This document shows, one piece after another, positions 1-8,720 of a stretch of 64,000 bases of DNA. The DNA lies in contig CAYTTV010000004.1 of assembly GCA_964440915.1 (NCBI GenBank), positions 27,694-91,693 of the forward strand, written 5' to 3'. Made by a program: the position numbers and the translations under genes. Under the pieces are notes generated by a model. That model was not told the origin of the DNA. It did no database searches and was given only the letters and a program-made list of their open reading frames with translations. Positions within the stretch are counted from its first letter, which is position 1, and the number at the start of each line of letters is the position of its first letter. The DNA is from CAMPJM01 sp964440915 (lineage in GTDB: Bacteria > Bacteroidota > Bacteroidia > Cytophagales > Cyclobacteriaceae).

Positions 1-27
1 TGTACTTTCGTCTCAAATAAATAAAGC

Positions 28-498
28 GTGGAGTGGTTAATCATCATTAGCCTAGTCCTCTTAGGGCTGGCACTTATCATTGTAGAAATAATTTTCATTC
101 CTGGAACCACCGTTGTGGGCATTGCTGGATTTATCATAGCGGGTTTCGGGGTATGGCAGAGTTTCTCTAGTTTCGGCCCTGAAACAGGTTGGGTGGTATT
201 GGGTACAACTTCGGTCTTGGCCATTGGTGCAGTATTTTATAGCTTCAGATCAGGAGCATGGAAAAAGTTTTCCCTAAAAGAAGCCCATGTGAACAAGTTC
301 AATGACGAAATTGTGCAGGATCTGGAGGTTGGAGAGATTGGCATAGCAATATCTGTGTTGAGGCCTGTGGGCAAGGCTGAATTTAGAGACAAAACATTTG
401 AGGTGCGAACCAATGGAGGCTATCTAGACGCTGGAACCGAAATAAAAATCATCAAGCTTCAATATCCCATCATAGTAGTTGAAGCGGTAGAGCAATAA
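28..498 (+). CDS. NfeD-family membrane protein, short form
   Basis: A 156-residue protein with GTG start (MEWLII). The first 70 or so residues are hydrophobic and form about three membrane segments, broken by Gly/Pro turns (FIPGTTVVGIAG). The soluble C-terminal part, roughly residues 90-155, has the look of the OB-fold NfeD domain (GEIGIA..LRPVGKAEF...GGYLDAGTEI). It lacks the N-terminal serine protease domain of long NfeD proteins. NfeD proteins pair with flotillin-type scaffolds in membrane microdomains, and here the flotillin gene follows after 44 bp, which strongly supports the call. The gene starts 28 bases into the window, so its upstream control region is mostly not visible. GTG is the only start that keeps the first membrane helix complete. 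Confidence 0.88.
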   Translation: MEWLIIISLVLLGLALIIVEIIFIPGTTVVGIAGFIIAGFGVWQSFSSFGPETGWVVLGTTSVLAIGAVFYSFRSGAWKKFSLKEAHVNKFNDEIVQDLEVGEIGIAISVLRPVGKAEFRDKTFEVRTNGGYLDAGTEIKIIKLQYPIIVVEAVEQ

Positions 499-542
499 AA
501 CAAATATTTAATTTCTAATCATCATCCTATAAATAAAAATTA

Positions 543-1553
543 ATGGCCGGTATATCAATTGTATTTATCATAATCGCCTCTATAGTAGGACTTTTTGTGT
601 TCCTATATTTCGTACCTGTAAACCTATGGATCACAGCTATATTTTCAGGCGTAAAAGTTGGGCTATTTGAATTAGTATTCATGAGAATCCGTAAGGTGCC
701 TCCAAGAATTGTAGTTGAATCAATGATCACGGCCACCAAAGCAGGGCTGGATGTATCTACTTCTGAACTAGAAACCCACTACCTAGCAGGCGGCAATGTT
801 CCCTCTGTAATAAAGGCCTTGATCTCTGCTGACAAGGCCAACATCAACCTTTCTTTCAAACAAGCCACCGCAATAGACTTGGCCGGCAGGGATGTATTGG
901 AGGCTGTTCAAATGTCAGTTAATCCAAAGGTGATCAACACCCCTAACGTGGCTGCAGTGGCAGCCGATGGCATTCAGCTTATCGCAAAGGCTAGGGTAAC
1001 GGTTAGGGCCAATATTCAGCAATTGGTAGGGGGAGCAGGAGAAGAAACTATTCTAGCCAGGGTTGGCGAGGGGATTGTAACCTCTATAGGGTCTGCCGCT
1101 TCACACAAGAATGTATTGGAGAACCCTGATAAAATATCTAAACTAGTGCTTTCAAGAGGGCTCGATGCAGGTACTGCTTTTGAGATTCTATCGATAGATA
1201 TCGCTGATGTAGACGTAGGAGCAAACATTGGTGCCCAGCTTCAAATAGATCAAGCCAACGCTGACCTTAAAGTTGCCGAAGCACGTGCAGAAGAAAGAAG
1301 GGCCATGGCCGTAGCCAATGAGCAAGAAATGAAAGCCAAATCACAAGAAGCCCGTGCCAAGGTAATTGAAGCAGAAGCTGAAATTCCGAAAGCTATAGCA
1401 GAAGCATTCAGGTCAGGCAATCTAGGTATTATGGATTACTACAAGATGCAAAATATACAAGCTGATACGGATATGCGCGACGCAATTTCAGGCGGCGGGG
1501 AAAAGTCTTCCTCACAGAAAAAAGGTGGCGATAAAGGAAGCACTAAGCGGTAA
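543..1553 (+). CDS. floA: Flotillin-like protein FloA
   Basis: A 336-residue SPFH/flotillin-like protein of the FloA (YqfA) type and of normal family length. It has one N-terminal membrane segment (about residues 4-26), then a short re-entrant stretch, then the FloA core with the typical run TNVAAVAADGIQ-like NTPNVAAVAADG, VRANIQQLVGGAGEETILARVGEG and LDAGTAFEILSIDIADVDVG. The C-terminal region (about 240-300) is an Ala/Glu-rich coiled coil (AEARAEERRAMAVANEQEMKA) used for oligomerisation. FloA organises functional membrane microdomains. The upstream NfeD gene is its usual partner and the two are probably co-transcribed; a strong hairpin follows at 1589-1626. The last 20 residues are basic and serine-rich. 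Confidence 0.95.
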   Translation: MAGISIVFIIIASIVGLFVFLYFVPVNLWITAIFSGVKVGLFELVFMRIRKVPPRIVVESMITATKAGLDVSTSELETHYLAGGNVPSVIKALISADKANINLSFKQATAIDLAGRDVLEAVQMSVNPKVINTPNVAAVAADGIQLIAKARVTVRANIQQLVGGAGEETILARVGEGIVTSIGSAASHKNVLENPDKISKLVLSRGLDAGTAFEILSIDIADVDVGANIGAQLQIDQANADLKVAEARAEERRAMAVANEQEMKAKSQEARAKVIEAEAEIPKAIAEAFRSGNLGIMDYYKMQNIQADTDMRDAISGGGEKSSSQKKGGDKGSTKR

Positions 1554-1588
1554 AATTAAATCATTCGAGTGCTTCTGATAATGAATAC

Positions 1589-1626
1589 ATGCCACCAAGA
1601 TCTGCAAAGTAGGGATCTTGGTGGCA
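1589..1626 (+). terminator. Hairpin downstream of floA
   Basis: Perfect 13-bp inverted repeat, TGCCACCAAGATC at 1590-1602 against GATCTTGGTGGCA at 1614-1626, with an 11-base loop and a weak T-rich tail. It lies 36 bases after the floA stop and probably ends the nfeD-floA transcript. Confidence 0.7.
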
Positions 1627-1874
1627 TTTGTGGTTTATATTGTAATGATGCACCATGAATAGTGTCACAGTGGGCACTTTTTATTTTGATCTATATAAAA
1701 TATTTAATACCTCCCCCTGATTTTTTTTATTGGCAAAACTGCATTAGGATTAATGAACAGAACTTAGCTAAAACAGGGAGTTAAACGCCAACAAAACTCA
1801 TTTTATGATCTACATCATATAAAACACGTGCATAGTGGCCTACATTTATGCTAAACTAGCCATAAGAAGCAAGT

Positions 1875-1887
1875 TACAATAATTGTA
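1875..1887. promoter_or_regulatory. Small palindrome upstream of sufT-like gene
   Basis: TACAATAATTGTA is a perfect 13-base palindrome centred about 29 bases before the ATG at 1910. It could be an operator, but such AT-rich palindromes also arise by chance. Confidence 0.25.
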
Positions 1888-1909
1888 GTATCGCAAAACC
1901 ACAAAAGTC

Positions 1910-2239
1910 ATGTCACATGCAACCATAAAATCAGATGATAGTGCTTTAGAAGCACGGGTAATAGATCAAATAAAAAAAGTATATGACCCAGAAATCCCTT
2001 TGGATGTTTTGGAACTTGGACTCATCTATAATGTAGAGATACACGACAAGGCAGTTTCTGTGCTGATGACCCTCACTAACCCAGGATGTCCCTCAGGAGC
2101 CGCTATTGTCCAAACAGTAGAACGCGCTATTTCGGATCTTGATGAAGTGAGAGGGGTAGAGGTAGAACTCACGTTCGATCCTCCTTACACTTTTGATATG
2201 ATGTCTGAGGCAGGAAAACTTGAGCTGGGGTTTTTATAA
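1910..2239 (+). CDS. SufT-like MIP18/DUF59 Fe-S assembly protein
   Basis: A 109-residue single-domain MIP18 (DUF59) protein. The family signatures are clear: DPEIPLDVLELGLIY at 26-40 and TNPGCPSG around 56-63 with the conserved Cys60, then the C-terminal DPPYTFDMMSEAGKLELG run typical of SUF-associated SufT proteins. These proteins act in cytosolic Fe-S cluster maturation or delivery to client enzymes. No sufBCDSE genes are present in the window, so this copy stands alone here. Its next neighbour is aconitase, a 4Fe-4S enzyme, but that gene is on the opposite strand and convergent. A shared hairpin at 2248-2287 separates the two. Confidence 0.9.
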   Translation: MSHATIKSDDSALEARVIDQIKKVYDPEIPLDVLELGLIYNVEIHDKAVSVLMTLTNPGCPSGAAIVQTVERAISDLDEVRGVEVELTFDPPYTFDMMSEAGKLELGFL

Positions 2240-2247
2240 AAAAACAA

Positions 2248-2287
2248 GGCCTGTACGTTTACCATGATTTCAGCTAACGAACAGGCC
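2248..2287. terminator. Bidirectional terminator between sufT-like gene and acnA
   Basis: Inverted repeat GGCCTGTACGTT (2248-2259) against AACGAACAGGCC (2276-2287), one mismatch in 12 pairs, between two convergent genes whose stops lie at 2239 and 2309. Confidence 0.7.
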
Positions 2288-2308
2288 CAATAGTATTTAC
2301 TAGGTTGG

Positions 2309-5086
2309 CTATGCTTTTTCTAGAAATTGCCTTAATACATATTGCAAAATACCACCATGTCGATAATATTCCACTTCAATTCTAGAATCTAAACGAGCCA
2401 CTACAGCAAAGCTTACTTCCTCCCCGTCTTCTTTTCTAGCCCTTACTGTCACTTCCTTCAAAGGACTCAGTCCTTCTGAGATGCCCGTTATAGAAAACTT
2501 CTCCCTTCCTGTAAGACCGTACTTGTCAGCATTGTCTCCATCCTTAAACTGCAATGGCAAGACACCCATTCCGATCAAGTTACTTCTATGAATCCTTTCA
2601 TAACTTTCAGCCAGCACAGCTTTCACTCCCAAAAGGAATGTTCCCTTTGCAGCCCAATCTCTTGAAGATCCACTACCGTACTCCTTTCCTGTCAATACTA
2701 CCAATGGTGTTCCCGTCTCCTTATACTTCATGGCCGCATCATAGACAGACATTTCCGTTCCATCTGGAAGATATTCGGTATATCCTCCCTCTTTAGAAGC
2801 AAGCTTATTTTTGATGCGCACATTGGCAAATGTTCCCCTTGTCATTACCTCATCATTTCCTCTACGGGAGCCATAGGAGTTAAATTCGTTCCTTTTTATG
2901 CCTCTGCTTACAAGATATTGACCCGCCGGCGATTGTTCATTAAAGGAGCCAGCTGGCGAAATATGGTCAGTTGTAACACTATCTCCCAGCATCAACAATG
3001 CTCGGGCATCTGTAATATCGGCAAAAGGTTCAGGATCATCACTTATATTATAGAAGAATGGCGCTTCCTTGATATAAGTCGAGGAATCGTCCCATGCATA
3101 TAGTTTATCCTCTGGCACTTCAAGGTCCCTCCATATCTCATTACCTTCAAATATCTCCCCATAATTTTTTGCAAAATCACCAGAAGAAAGCACCTTGCTC
3201 ATCAATTCATGAATCTCCTCATCAGCAGGCCATATATCCTTCAAATAAACCGGTTGCTGATTGGGATCATAACCCAAAGGCTCATTGATGAGGTCGATAT
3301 CGACCCTTCCTGCAATGGCATAGGCAACGACCAGCATTGGCGACATCAGGAAGTTCATTCTCACTTGTGGATGGATCCTAGCCTCAAAATTTCTGTTTCC
3401 AGATAGCACCGATGCCACCACAAGATCGTGGTCATCTACTGCTTGCGCAATATGTGGAGGTAAAGGCCCAGAGTTGCCAATACACGAGGTACAGCCATAG
3501 CCTACCAGGTGAAACCTCAACGATTCAAGATCACTCAACAGGCCTGCCCTTTTAAGATAATCAGTCACGACTTTTGAGCCTGGCGCTAGGGAAGTCTTTA
3601 CCCACGGTCTAGCATCTAGCCCTTTCTCTTTTGCCTTTCTTGCAACAAGCCCTGCCCCTAACATCACATGAGGGTTAGAAGTATTGGTACAGGAAGTGAT
3701 GGCCGCAATTACAACTGCACCATCCGAAAGTCTATATTTTTTATTTCCTACGGTCACCAATACCGTTTTCAAACCATCTACATCCTTAGCTTGCACGGCG
3801 GTGTCCAGCATACCACCTTGTGCAACTCCGAAAGGTTGGCTCCCCCCTTCTCCAACCCAACGTCCTATTTGGCGGTCCTCAAAATGAATATATTTTCTCC
3901 CATAACTATCGTCCAGCAACTCCATGAACTTACCTTTGAAATTCTTCAGCAAGATCTTGTCCTGAGGTCGTTTTGGCCCAGCCACAGATGGCTCCAAGGT
4001 AGAAAGATCCAGCTCAAGCACATGTGTATAGCTGATGTTTTCATCTCCACTTCTCCATAGCATGTTAGCTTTGCAGTAAGTTTCTACTAACTCAACCTGC
4101 TCTTCCGAACGGTTGGTCTTCCTCATATACTCCAATGTCTTGTCGTCTATCGGGAAATAAGTGATCGTACACCCAAACTCTGGCGACATATTGCCAATAG
4201 TGGCCCTGTCCGGCACTGTTAGATTATCAAGACCAGAACCAAACACCTCTACAAATTTTCCGACAACACCATGGTTCCTTAGCAGCTCAGTAATATTTAA
4301 CACCAAATCTGTAGCTGTCACCCCCACTGGAAGCTTTCCGATGAGCCTTAGCCCAATCACTTCCGGCATTATAAAATAGATAGGCTGGCCCAATAAAGCT
4401 GCTTCTGCTTCGATTCCACCCACGCCCCATGCCACCACTCCTATCCCATTTACCATAGGCGTATGGCTATCGGTTCCCACCAAAGTATCTGGGAAAACCT
4501 CCCCGTCTCTTGCAATCACGCCTTTGGAAAGGTACTCGAGGTTTACCTGGTGGCAAATGCCCATCCCTGGAGGAACGACACTGAAATTATCAAAGGATTT
4601 TTGCGCCCATTTGAGAAATTGATATCGCTCTCCATTTCGCTTATACTCTTCATCAATATTCCGCAAATAGGAGTAATTTGTGCCGAAATAGTCTACTTGA
4701 ACCGAATGGTCTATTACCAGGTCTACAGGCACCAAAGGATTTATTGTATCCGGATCCTTGCCCTTGCGGGCAACTTCAGCACGAAGAGAGGCAATATCCA
4801 CGACAGATGGAACCCCTGTAAAGTCCTGCATCAATACCCGGGCGGGCTTGAAAGGGATATCCTTATCAGATCCTTTAGGACTCCAATGAAGCAACGTCTC
4901 AATGTTTTCAGGCGTAATGGCAAAATCATCAAAATTCCTTAAAGCATTTTCCAATAATATCCTTATCGAAAAAGGCAATTTATCAATGGCATATCCCTGT
5001 TTTACGAGGTCGGGGAGACTATAATAAGTTAAAGCGCCTTGCTTGGTGTTTAATGTCTTTTTGACTTTATAAGGATCCGTATTCAT
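2309..5086 (-). CDS. acnA: Aconitate hydratase (AcnA type)
   Basis: A 925-residue aconitase of the AcnA/IRP type, interconverting citrate and isocitrate in the TCA cycle. The 4Fe-4S ligand cysteines are visible in ITSCTNTSNPH and GYGCTSCIGNSG, and the N-terminal part carries RVLMQDFTGVPSVVDIASLR and LVIDHSVQVD. The swivel domain contains LMLGDSVTTDHISPAGS and NSYGSRRGNDEVM, with the substrate-binding GSGSSRDWAAKG near the C-terminus. An in-frame ATG at 5128 would add 14 residues, but homologues align from the ATG at 5086 (MNTDPYKVKK), so I start there. It is transcribed alone, convergent with the sufT-like gene and divergent from the AhpD-like gene. Confidence 0.97.
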   Translation of the reverse strand: MNTDPYKVKKTLNTKQGALTYYSLPDLVKQGYAIDKLPFSIRILLENALRNFDDFAITPENIETLLHWSPKGSDKDIPFKPARVLMQDFTGVPSVVDIASLRAEVARKGKDPDTINPLVPVDLVIDHSVQVDYFGTNYSYLRNIDEEYKRNGERYQFLKWAQKSFDNFSVVPPGMGICHQVNLEYLSKGVIARDGEVFPDTLVGTDSHTPMVNGIGVVAWGVGGIEAEAALLGQPIYFIMPEVIGLRLIGKLPVGVTATDLVLNITELLRNHGVVGKFVEVFGSGLDNLTVPDRATIGNMSPEFGCTITYFPIDDKTLEYMRKTNRSEEQVELVETYCKANMLWRSGDENISYTHVLELDLSTLEPSVAGPKRPQDKILLKNFKGKFMELLDDSYGRKYIHFEDRQIGRWVGEGGSQPFGVAQGGMLDTAVQAKDVDGLKTVLVTVGNKKYRLSDGAVVIAAITSCTNTSNPHVMLGAGLVARKAKEKGLDARPWVKTSLAPGSKVVTDYLKRAGLLSDLESLRFHLVGYGCTSCIGNSGPLPPHIAQAVDDHDLVVASVLSGNRNFEARIHPQVRMNFLMSPMLVVAYAIAGRVDIDLINEPLGYDPNQQPVYLKDIWPADEEIHELMSKVLSSGDFAKNYGEIFEGNEIWRDLEVPEDKLYAWDDSSTYIKEAPFFYNISDDPEPFADITDARALLMLGDSVTTDHISPAGSFNEQSPAGQYLVSRGIKRNEFNSYGSRRGNDEVMTRGTFANVRIKNKLASKEGGYTEYLPDGTEMSVYDAAMKYKETGTPLVVLTGKEYGSGSSRDWAAKGTFLLGVKAVLAESYERIHRSNLIGMGVLPLQFKDGDNADKYGLTGREKFSITGISEGLSPLKEVTVRARKEDGEEVSFAVVARLDSRIEVEYYRHGGILQYVLRQFLEKA

Positions 5087-5300
5087 TCTAGCATTTTTTA
5101 TATTTAAAAAAATAAAACATTTGTTCAATAGTTAACGATTAAGATACAATAAAGATACCGAAAGAAAAGTATCTCTGTGCCAAATCACACAGTTTACATC
5201 ACTATAACTAGCTACCGTAACATAAACATTCAACAGCGGTAAGGGTTATAAAAAATACAATCAATCAATTTATTTCACATCCTATTTAACAAAAGCTATT

Positions 5301-5642
5301 ATGGCAGAAAATACACTATTTCCTCCCGCAACCAAAGCGCTTTCCGAGAAGAGAGCCTCACTAGCACCTGAAGCAACCGAAGCATTTAGAAACTTCAGCA
5401 GGACAGTTTTCAAAGAAGGTGCCTTATCAGAAAAAACAAAGCAGATTATCGCTGTGGCTGTAGCACACGTGACCCAATGCCCCTATTGCATACAAGGCCA
5501 TACGGCACAGGCCCTTAGAAAAGGTGCAAGCCAAGAGGAGATTATGGAAGCCATTTGGGTAGCTTCCGAGATGCGGGCAGGAGCAGCATATGCCCATGCA
5601 GCCATCGCCATCCAAGAAATGGAAAAGACCCAGCCAAAATAG
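5301..5642 (+). CDS. Carboxymuconolactone decarboxylase / AhpD-like protein
   Basis: A 113-residue single-domain protein of the CMD/AhpD-like superfamily. The redox-active motif CPYCIQGH is at residues 60-67 (Cys60, Cys63, His67), preceded by SEKTKQIIAVAVAHVTQ and followed by GASQEEIMEAIWVASEMRAG, both typical of the family. AhpD-like members act as thiol peroxidase or alkylhydroperoxidase partners, while true carboxymuconolactone decarboxylases lack the CxxC pair, so a redox role is the better guess. It is a single gene, divergent from acnA with a 214-base gap. No peroxiredoxin gene is nearby. Confidence 0.85.
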   Translation: MAENTLFPPATKALSEKRASLAPEATEAFRNFSRTVFKEGALSEKTKQIIAVAVAHVTQCPYCIQGHTAQALRKGASQEEIMEAIWVASEMRAGAAYAHAAIAIQEMEKTQPK

Positions 5643-5734
5643 CTTCAGGGGCCTAGGCCTCGGGAAGCCAATTTAGCTTGAGCAGAAAACACAGTGAACT
5701 CCTCGGAAGAGTATTTTCCCAAGGAGGCGGGACA

Positions 5735-6184
5735 CTAATCCCAATACTTCACCTTATTGGCCTTATTGCCATCAGCAGAAAAGACAACCTTGCGGTCACG
5801 CATCTTCCCGTCAAGCTCTACCTGAAAGTACTCCTCTCCATCCATTTCTATCTTTTCCACATCGTCGATATGATAACCCTCGTACTCGCTTTCAATAATG
5901 GTGTTCACAGCATCGGGGATATCCAGGACCAGTATGTCATTCTTCTGCATAACCAGTTTCCCTTGGGCAGTAAACCTCGCCGAATAATCGATATTCTGTA
6001 TCTCGAAGTCAGCCTCATATTCCTTTCCCTTTTTTTCCCATTCCACATCATAGGCGTCAGAAAAAGTGCTGTTAAAAGCTTCCATTACTGGCCTAGGAAC
6101 GTCACTGGCCGAAATGTCCCTGTCTTGCAACAATACAAAGCTCATCATTATGATGGCTACCGATAATATCCCTAAGTATTTCAT
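5735..6184 (-). CDS. Secreted PepSY-like (DUF2874) protein
   Basis: A 149-residue exported protein. Residues 1-19 (MKYLGILSVAIIMMSFVLL) form a signal peptide. The remainder resembles the PepSY-like fold of Bacteroidota periplasmic proteins (PF11396): VMEAFNSTFSDAYDVEWEKKGKEYEADF, then a second half VNTIIESEYEGYHIDDVEKIEMDGEEYFQVEL. Two such half-repeats are typical of this family. A longer in-frame start at 6244 would place the signal peptide 20 residues inside, so the ATG at 6184 is chosen. Function of the family is not established; binding or inhibition of periplasmic enzymes has been suggested by analogy to PepSY. Single gene, convergent with the AhpD-like gene. Confidence 0.75.
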   Translation of the reverse strand: MKYLGILSVAIIMMSFVLLQDRDISASDVPRPVMEAFNSTFSDAYDVEWEKKGKEYEADFEIQNIDYSARFTAQGKLVMQKNDILVLDIPDAVNTIIESEYEGYHIDDVEKIEMDGEEYFQVELDGKMRDRKVVFSADGNKANKVKYWD

Positions 6185-6768
6185 GGTGGTTTCTTTTAAA
6201 AAAGTTAGAAGATAGTCACTTCGATAAGCAGCCGTACTCCTCATTGAAGGCCTGATTATTAAACTCTAACAGCAATAAAAAGTTGACTAAAAGCCCGTTT
6301 AATTTTACGCCCAAGTTTTAATGGATGGCACTTGCTTTTTCACAAACTTTCTTCAAGGTGTTTTGGGCGCCCGGGCGGGCTGGATGGCACTCGCCTGCCT
6401 CCCGCATAACCCCTTTCGGGCTCAAACAATGCCACCATCCCTGGCGCGACTGCGTTTTGCTGAGCTTGCCTGCGTTGTCAAGAGCCAGGGATCTATGCAC
6501 TCGTGCCACAAAGGCATGGCGGGTTATAAAACATCACCTATAATCTCCAAACCCTTGTGTCACCGTACAGTAGTTTCTCGTTATGGCTGAATGTATAATT
6601 GCGGCTCATGTAGTTGTAAGTTGTAATAATCCTTAGATAAATAGATCATGATGTACTCACAATTGCTAAAAAATAAAGGCCCAAGCAAACGCATTTAACG
6701 GACGTTCAGGTCAGTTGTTTGTTTTTAACAAACATTATTGCATGCTTGGACCCAGAGAAGGAAACATC
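6185..6768. other. Gene-free region with GC-rich repeat-like block
   Basis: 584 bases without a credible gene. Bases 6321-6530 are far richer in GC than the surroundings and contain short inverted and direct repeats: ATCCCTGGC (6437-6445) against GCCAGGGAT (6484-6492), and GGATGGCACT-like words at about 6324 and 6382. Open frames cross the block on both strands but have no start signal or family resemblance. The block looks like an intergenic repeat element rather than coding DNA. The right end (6678-6752) holds hairpins serving the lipoprotein gene at 6769. Confidence 0.5.
6716..6734 (-). terminator. Hairpin downstream of lipoprotein gene
   Basis: Perfect 8-bp stem TGTTTGTT / AACAAACA with a 3-base loop, nested inside a wider inverted repeat GGCCCAAGCA (6678-6687) against TGCTTGGACC (6743-6752). 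It sits just past the stop of the leftward gene ending at 6769 and may end its transcript. Confidence 0.45.
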
Positions 6769-7461
6769 CTATATGTTAATGACAAACTCCTTATGAATAT
6801 CATCATCCAATCTTCGCACCGTAAACCTATGGTAATATCCATCGCTAAACTCAGGATACCCATCATCGTGCATAACAATCAAAAGGGCTATATATTCTCC
6901 TACTGGCACTGTTACTTTAACGCTTCCTTCCGTATCAAAATACTTAATTGCAGTAGCAGCATCGATAACATCTAGCTGCCAAAGCATTACGTTATCCTCG
7001 TTTAATTCACTCAACTTATATGCAGGAAATATGCAAATACCGATTTTCATATCATCTTCAAATAAGTCCTCAACAGGGCCTTTATACTTCACGCTATAAT
7101 CTACCAAATATTCGTCGAGTTGTATGGTCTTTCGCGTAGTTTCGCCGCTTATCACCTGTATTTCCTGAACAAGCTCTATACGATTGGGAGCTGTAACCTC
7201 AACGATAATTTCATAAGGACCATCATTTAGTTTCCCAAAATCAACCTGCCCCTTTTCGTTTGTTATCAAAACGTCGATTTCATTATTAGTAGTCAAACTG
7301 ATAATTCTTACTTTTTGATTGACAACTGGACCATCACCTTTTAACACGGTTACATTAATACTACCATTTCTCTTAAGCGTAATAGCATCCATGTCATCTT
7401 TGCTGCATGAAGTGGCAAGAATGGCAATGGAGAAAAAGAGCATCGTAAAAAGTTTTTTCAT
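6769..7461 (-). CDS. Surface-type lipoprotein with beta-sandwich domain
   Basis: A 230-residue lipoprotein. The signal peptide ends at a lipobox-like ATSC with lipidated Cys19, followed at once by SKDDMD, the acidic signal that in Bacteroidota marks export to the cell surface. Residues about 30-120 (GSINVTVLKGDGPVVNQKVRIISLTTNNEIDVLITNEKGQVDFGKLNDGPYEIIVEV) resemble a carboxypeptidase regulatory-like or prealbumin-like beta-sandwich. The rest is unrecognised. An in-frame ATG five codons upstream (7476) is possible, but MKKLFTMLFF is a better signal peptide start. It stands alone; I cannot assign a substrate. Confidence 0.75.
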   Translation of the reverse strand: MKKLFTMLFFSIAILATSCSKDDMDAITLKRNGSINVTVLKGDGPVVNQKVRIISLTTNNEIDVLITNEKGQVDFGKLNDGPYEIIVEVTAPNRIELVQEIQVISGETTRKTIQLDEYLVDYSVKYKGPVEDLFEDDMKIGICIFPAYKLSELNEDNVMLWQLDVIDAATAIKYFDTEGSVKVTVPVGEYIALLIVMHDDGYPEFSDGYYHRFTVRRLDDDIHKEFVINI

Positions 7462-7792
7462 AAGATTTTCGCGCATAGTTATATTAGTTATAAGAATTCC
7501 ACAATGATATTAAAAATTAGCTTCAATAATCATGTTATAAATCTTTTTAAAGGCGCATGTAAATTATTTGATGCTATTCTTCTATTCTAGCTTAAAAAGG
7601 TTTTAGCTGGTCCTGAACCATCCTCTTCAATAAGCAGCCCAATACCTTCGGCTAAAGCCATTTGTGGAGTTTATGCAAGGAGATGGGCTAAAGCACCATC
7701 CCTATTGAAGTTCGGCTCTCCGGCATTGGTTGTTCTTTGATATCCACCTACCCAACGGTTCAATAAAAACCTTGTTGACGGATTGTCAAGAC

Positions 7793-7979
7793 GCTGCCAG
7801 ACGGTTCGGACAAAACAAATCTAAAAGCTGCTGAGTCAACCTATTGCTGCAAGCAAACAAAAACATCTGTCAGGAAGCTCCACGGGAAATGATCGGTTGG
7901 TTCCTTCAATAGCTCCTGGATTTATCTTGGATAATTGGAAGATTGAGCTAAATGGCTTTAGCCAAACAATTCGTCATCA
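7793..7979 (+). repeat. 187-bp intergenic repeat, copy 1
   Basis: Begins GCTGCCAGACGG and ends AACAATTCGTCATCA. It matches copy 2 at 8127-8313 over its whole length with scattered substitutions and small indels. The copy ends four bases before the N gap. It includes the palindrome GGCTTTAGCC. No open frame is conserved between the copies. Confidence 0.8.
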
Positions 7980-7983
7980 CCCC

Positions 7984-8083
7984 NNNNNNNNNNNNNNNNN
8001 NNNNNNNNNNNNNNNNNNNNNNNNNNNNNNNNNNNNNNNNNNNNNNNNNNNNNNNNNNNNNNNNNNNNNNNNNNNNNNNNNNN
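7984..8083. other. Scaffold gap of 100 N
   Basis: Exactly 100 N, the conventional placeholder for a gap of unknown size. Unlike the other two gaps, the flanks are not identical to each other, so real sequence, probably more of the repeat family, may be missing. Confidence 0.95.
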
Positions 8084-8126
8084 AGCATGTTGCAATAGGT
8101 GGCATTGTGAATTGGGCTTAGCCTCC

Positions 8127-8313
8127 GCTGCCAGACGGCCCGGACAAAACAAATCTCAAAGCTGCTGAATCAAAACTATCGCTGCTAGCAAGCAAAACAT
8201 CTGTCAGGAAGCTCCACGGGAAATGATCGGTTGGTTCCTTCAATTGCCCCTGGATTTATCCAGGAGGATTGGAAGATTGAGCAAAATGGCTTTAGCCAAA
8301 CAATTCGTCATCA
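8127..8313 (+). repeat. 187-bp intergenic repeat, copy 2
   Basis: Second copy of the repeat at 7793-7979, same orientation, same length. The best conserved core is AACATCTGTCAGGAAGCTCC and the following 35 bases, identical in both copies. Confidence 0.8.
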
Positions 8314-8526
8314 ATTGGTTCTAGCGTGATGAGTGGTATTTCCCGGTCCACTGCTATTCAAAAACTCTCAGAAACCATCCCTATTGAATCCCCGCTCAAC
8401 TCCGGCAATGTTCCCTCATTATTAAATTTAATGCATATTCTGGCTGACCTACATTAAACTCACTTCATTCGATCTTATTTTTCGATCCTAAAAACAGCAA
8501 AAACCTGATTAAAATCTTTAATATAG

Positions 8527-8558
8527 TATGCATGCATAATATATTTTCCATAGATTTG
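8527..8558 (+). promoter_or_regulatory. Promoter and palindromic operator candidate of the MarR gene
   Basis: TATGCATGCATA (8527-8538) is a perfect 12-base palindrome lying where the -33 element would be. TAGATTTG (8551-8558) matches the Bacteroidota -7 consensus TAnnTTTG. MarR proteins usually bind short palindromes overlapping their own promoter, so autoregulation is a reasonable inference. Confidence 0.5.
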
Positions 8559-8720
8559 TATAGAGCGGTTTTGCTCTCTTTGATATGGGGCATAGGCTCT
8601 TATCACTTGCAATCGTTTTAGTAATGCTTTTCTAAATTGTATTTATTTTCTATACATTGTCATTGTAAAAATGGGAAGTGGCGTAATTTTAGAAAACAGA
8701 AACTTAAAATAGGAAGCGAG

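Larger units (their letters stand above)
1554..1909. other. Intergenic region between floA and sufT-like gene
   Basis: 356 bases without a gene. It holds the floA terminator hairpin (1589-1626) and a small palindrome (1875-1887) close to the next gene. The rest is AT-rich with no open frame or RNA gene that I can recognise. Confidence 0.7.
7462..8720. other. Gene-free region with duplicated repeat and scaffold gap
   Basis: About 1.26 kb with no credible gene. It contains two copies of a 187-bp repeat (7793-7979 and 8127-8313), a 100-N gap between them, and a second shared word ACCATCCCTATTGAA at 7695-7709 and 8374-8388. GGCTAAAGCC/GGCTTTAGCC palindromes occur several times. The last 200 bases form the promoter region of the MarR gene. 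Confidence 0.65.

Noticed and set aside
6318..6590. Several overlapping frames in the GC-rich block
   Set aside because: GC-rich DNA has few stops; frames occur on both strands with no start signal, domain or composition typical of the other proteins.
7897..8152. Open frames on both strands that run through the N gap at 7984-8083
   Set aside because: Their length depends on the Ns; the real bases on either side show no protein family and belong to the 187-bp repeat.
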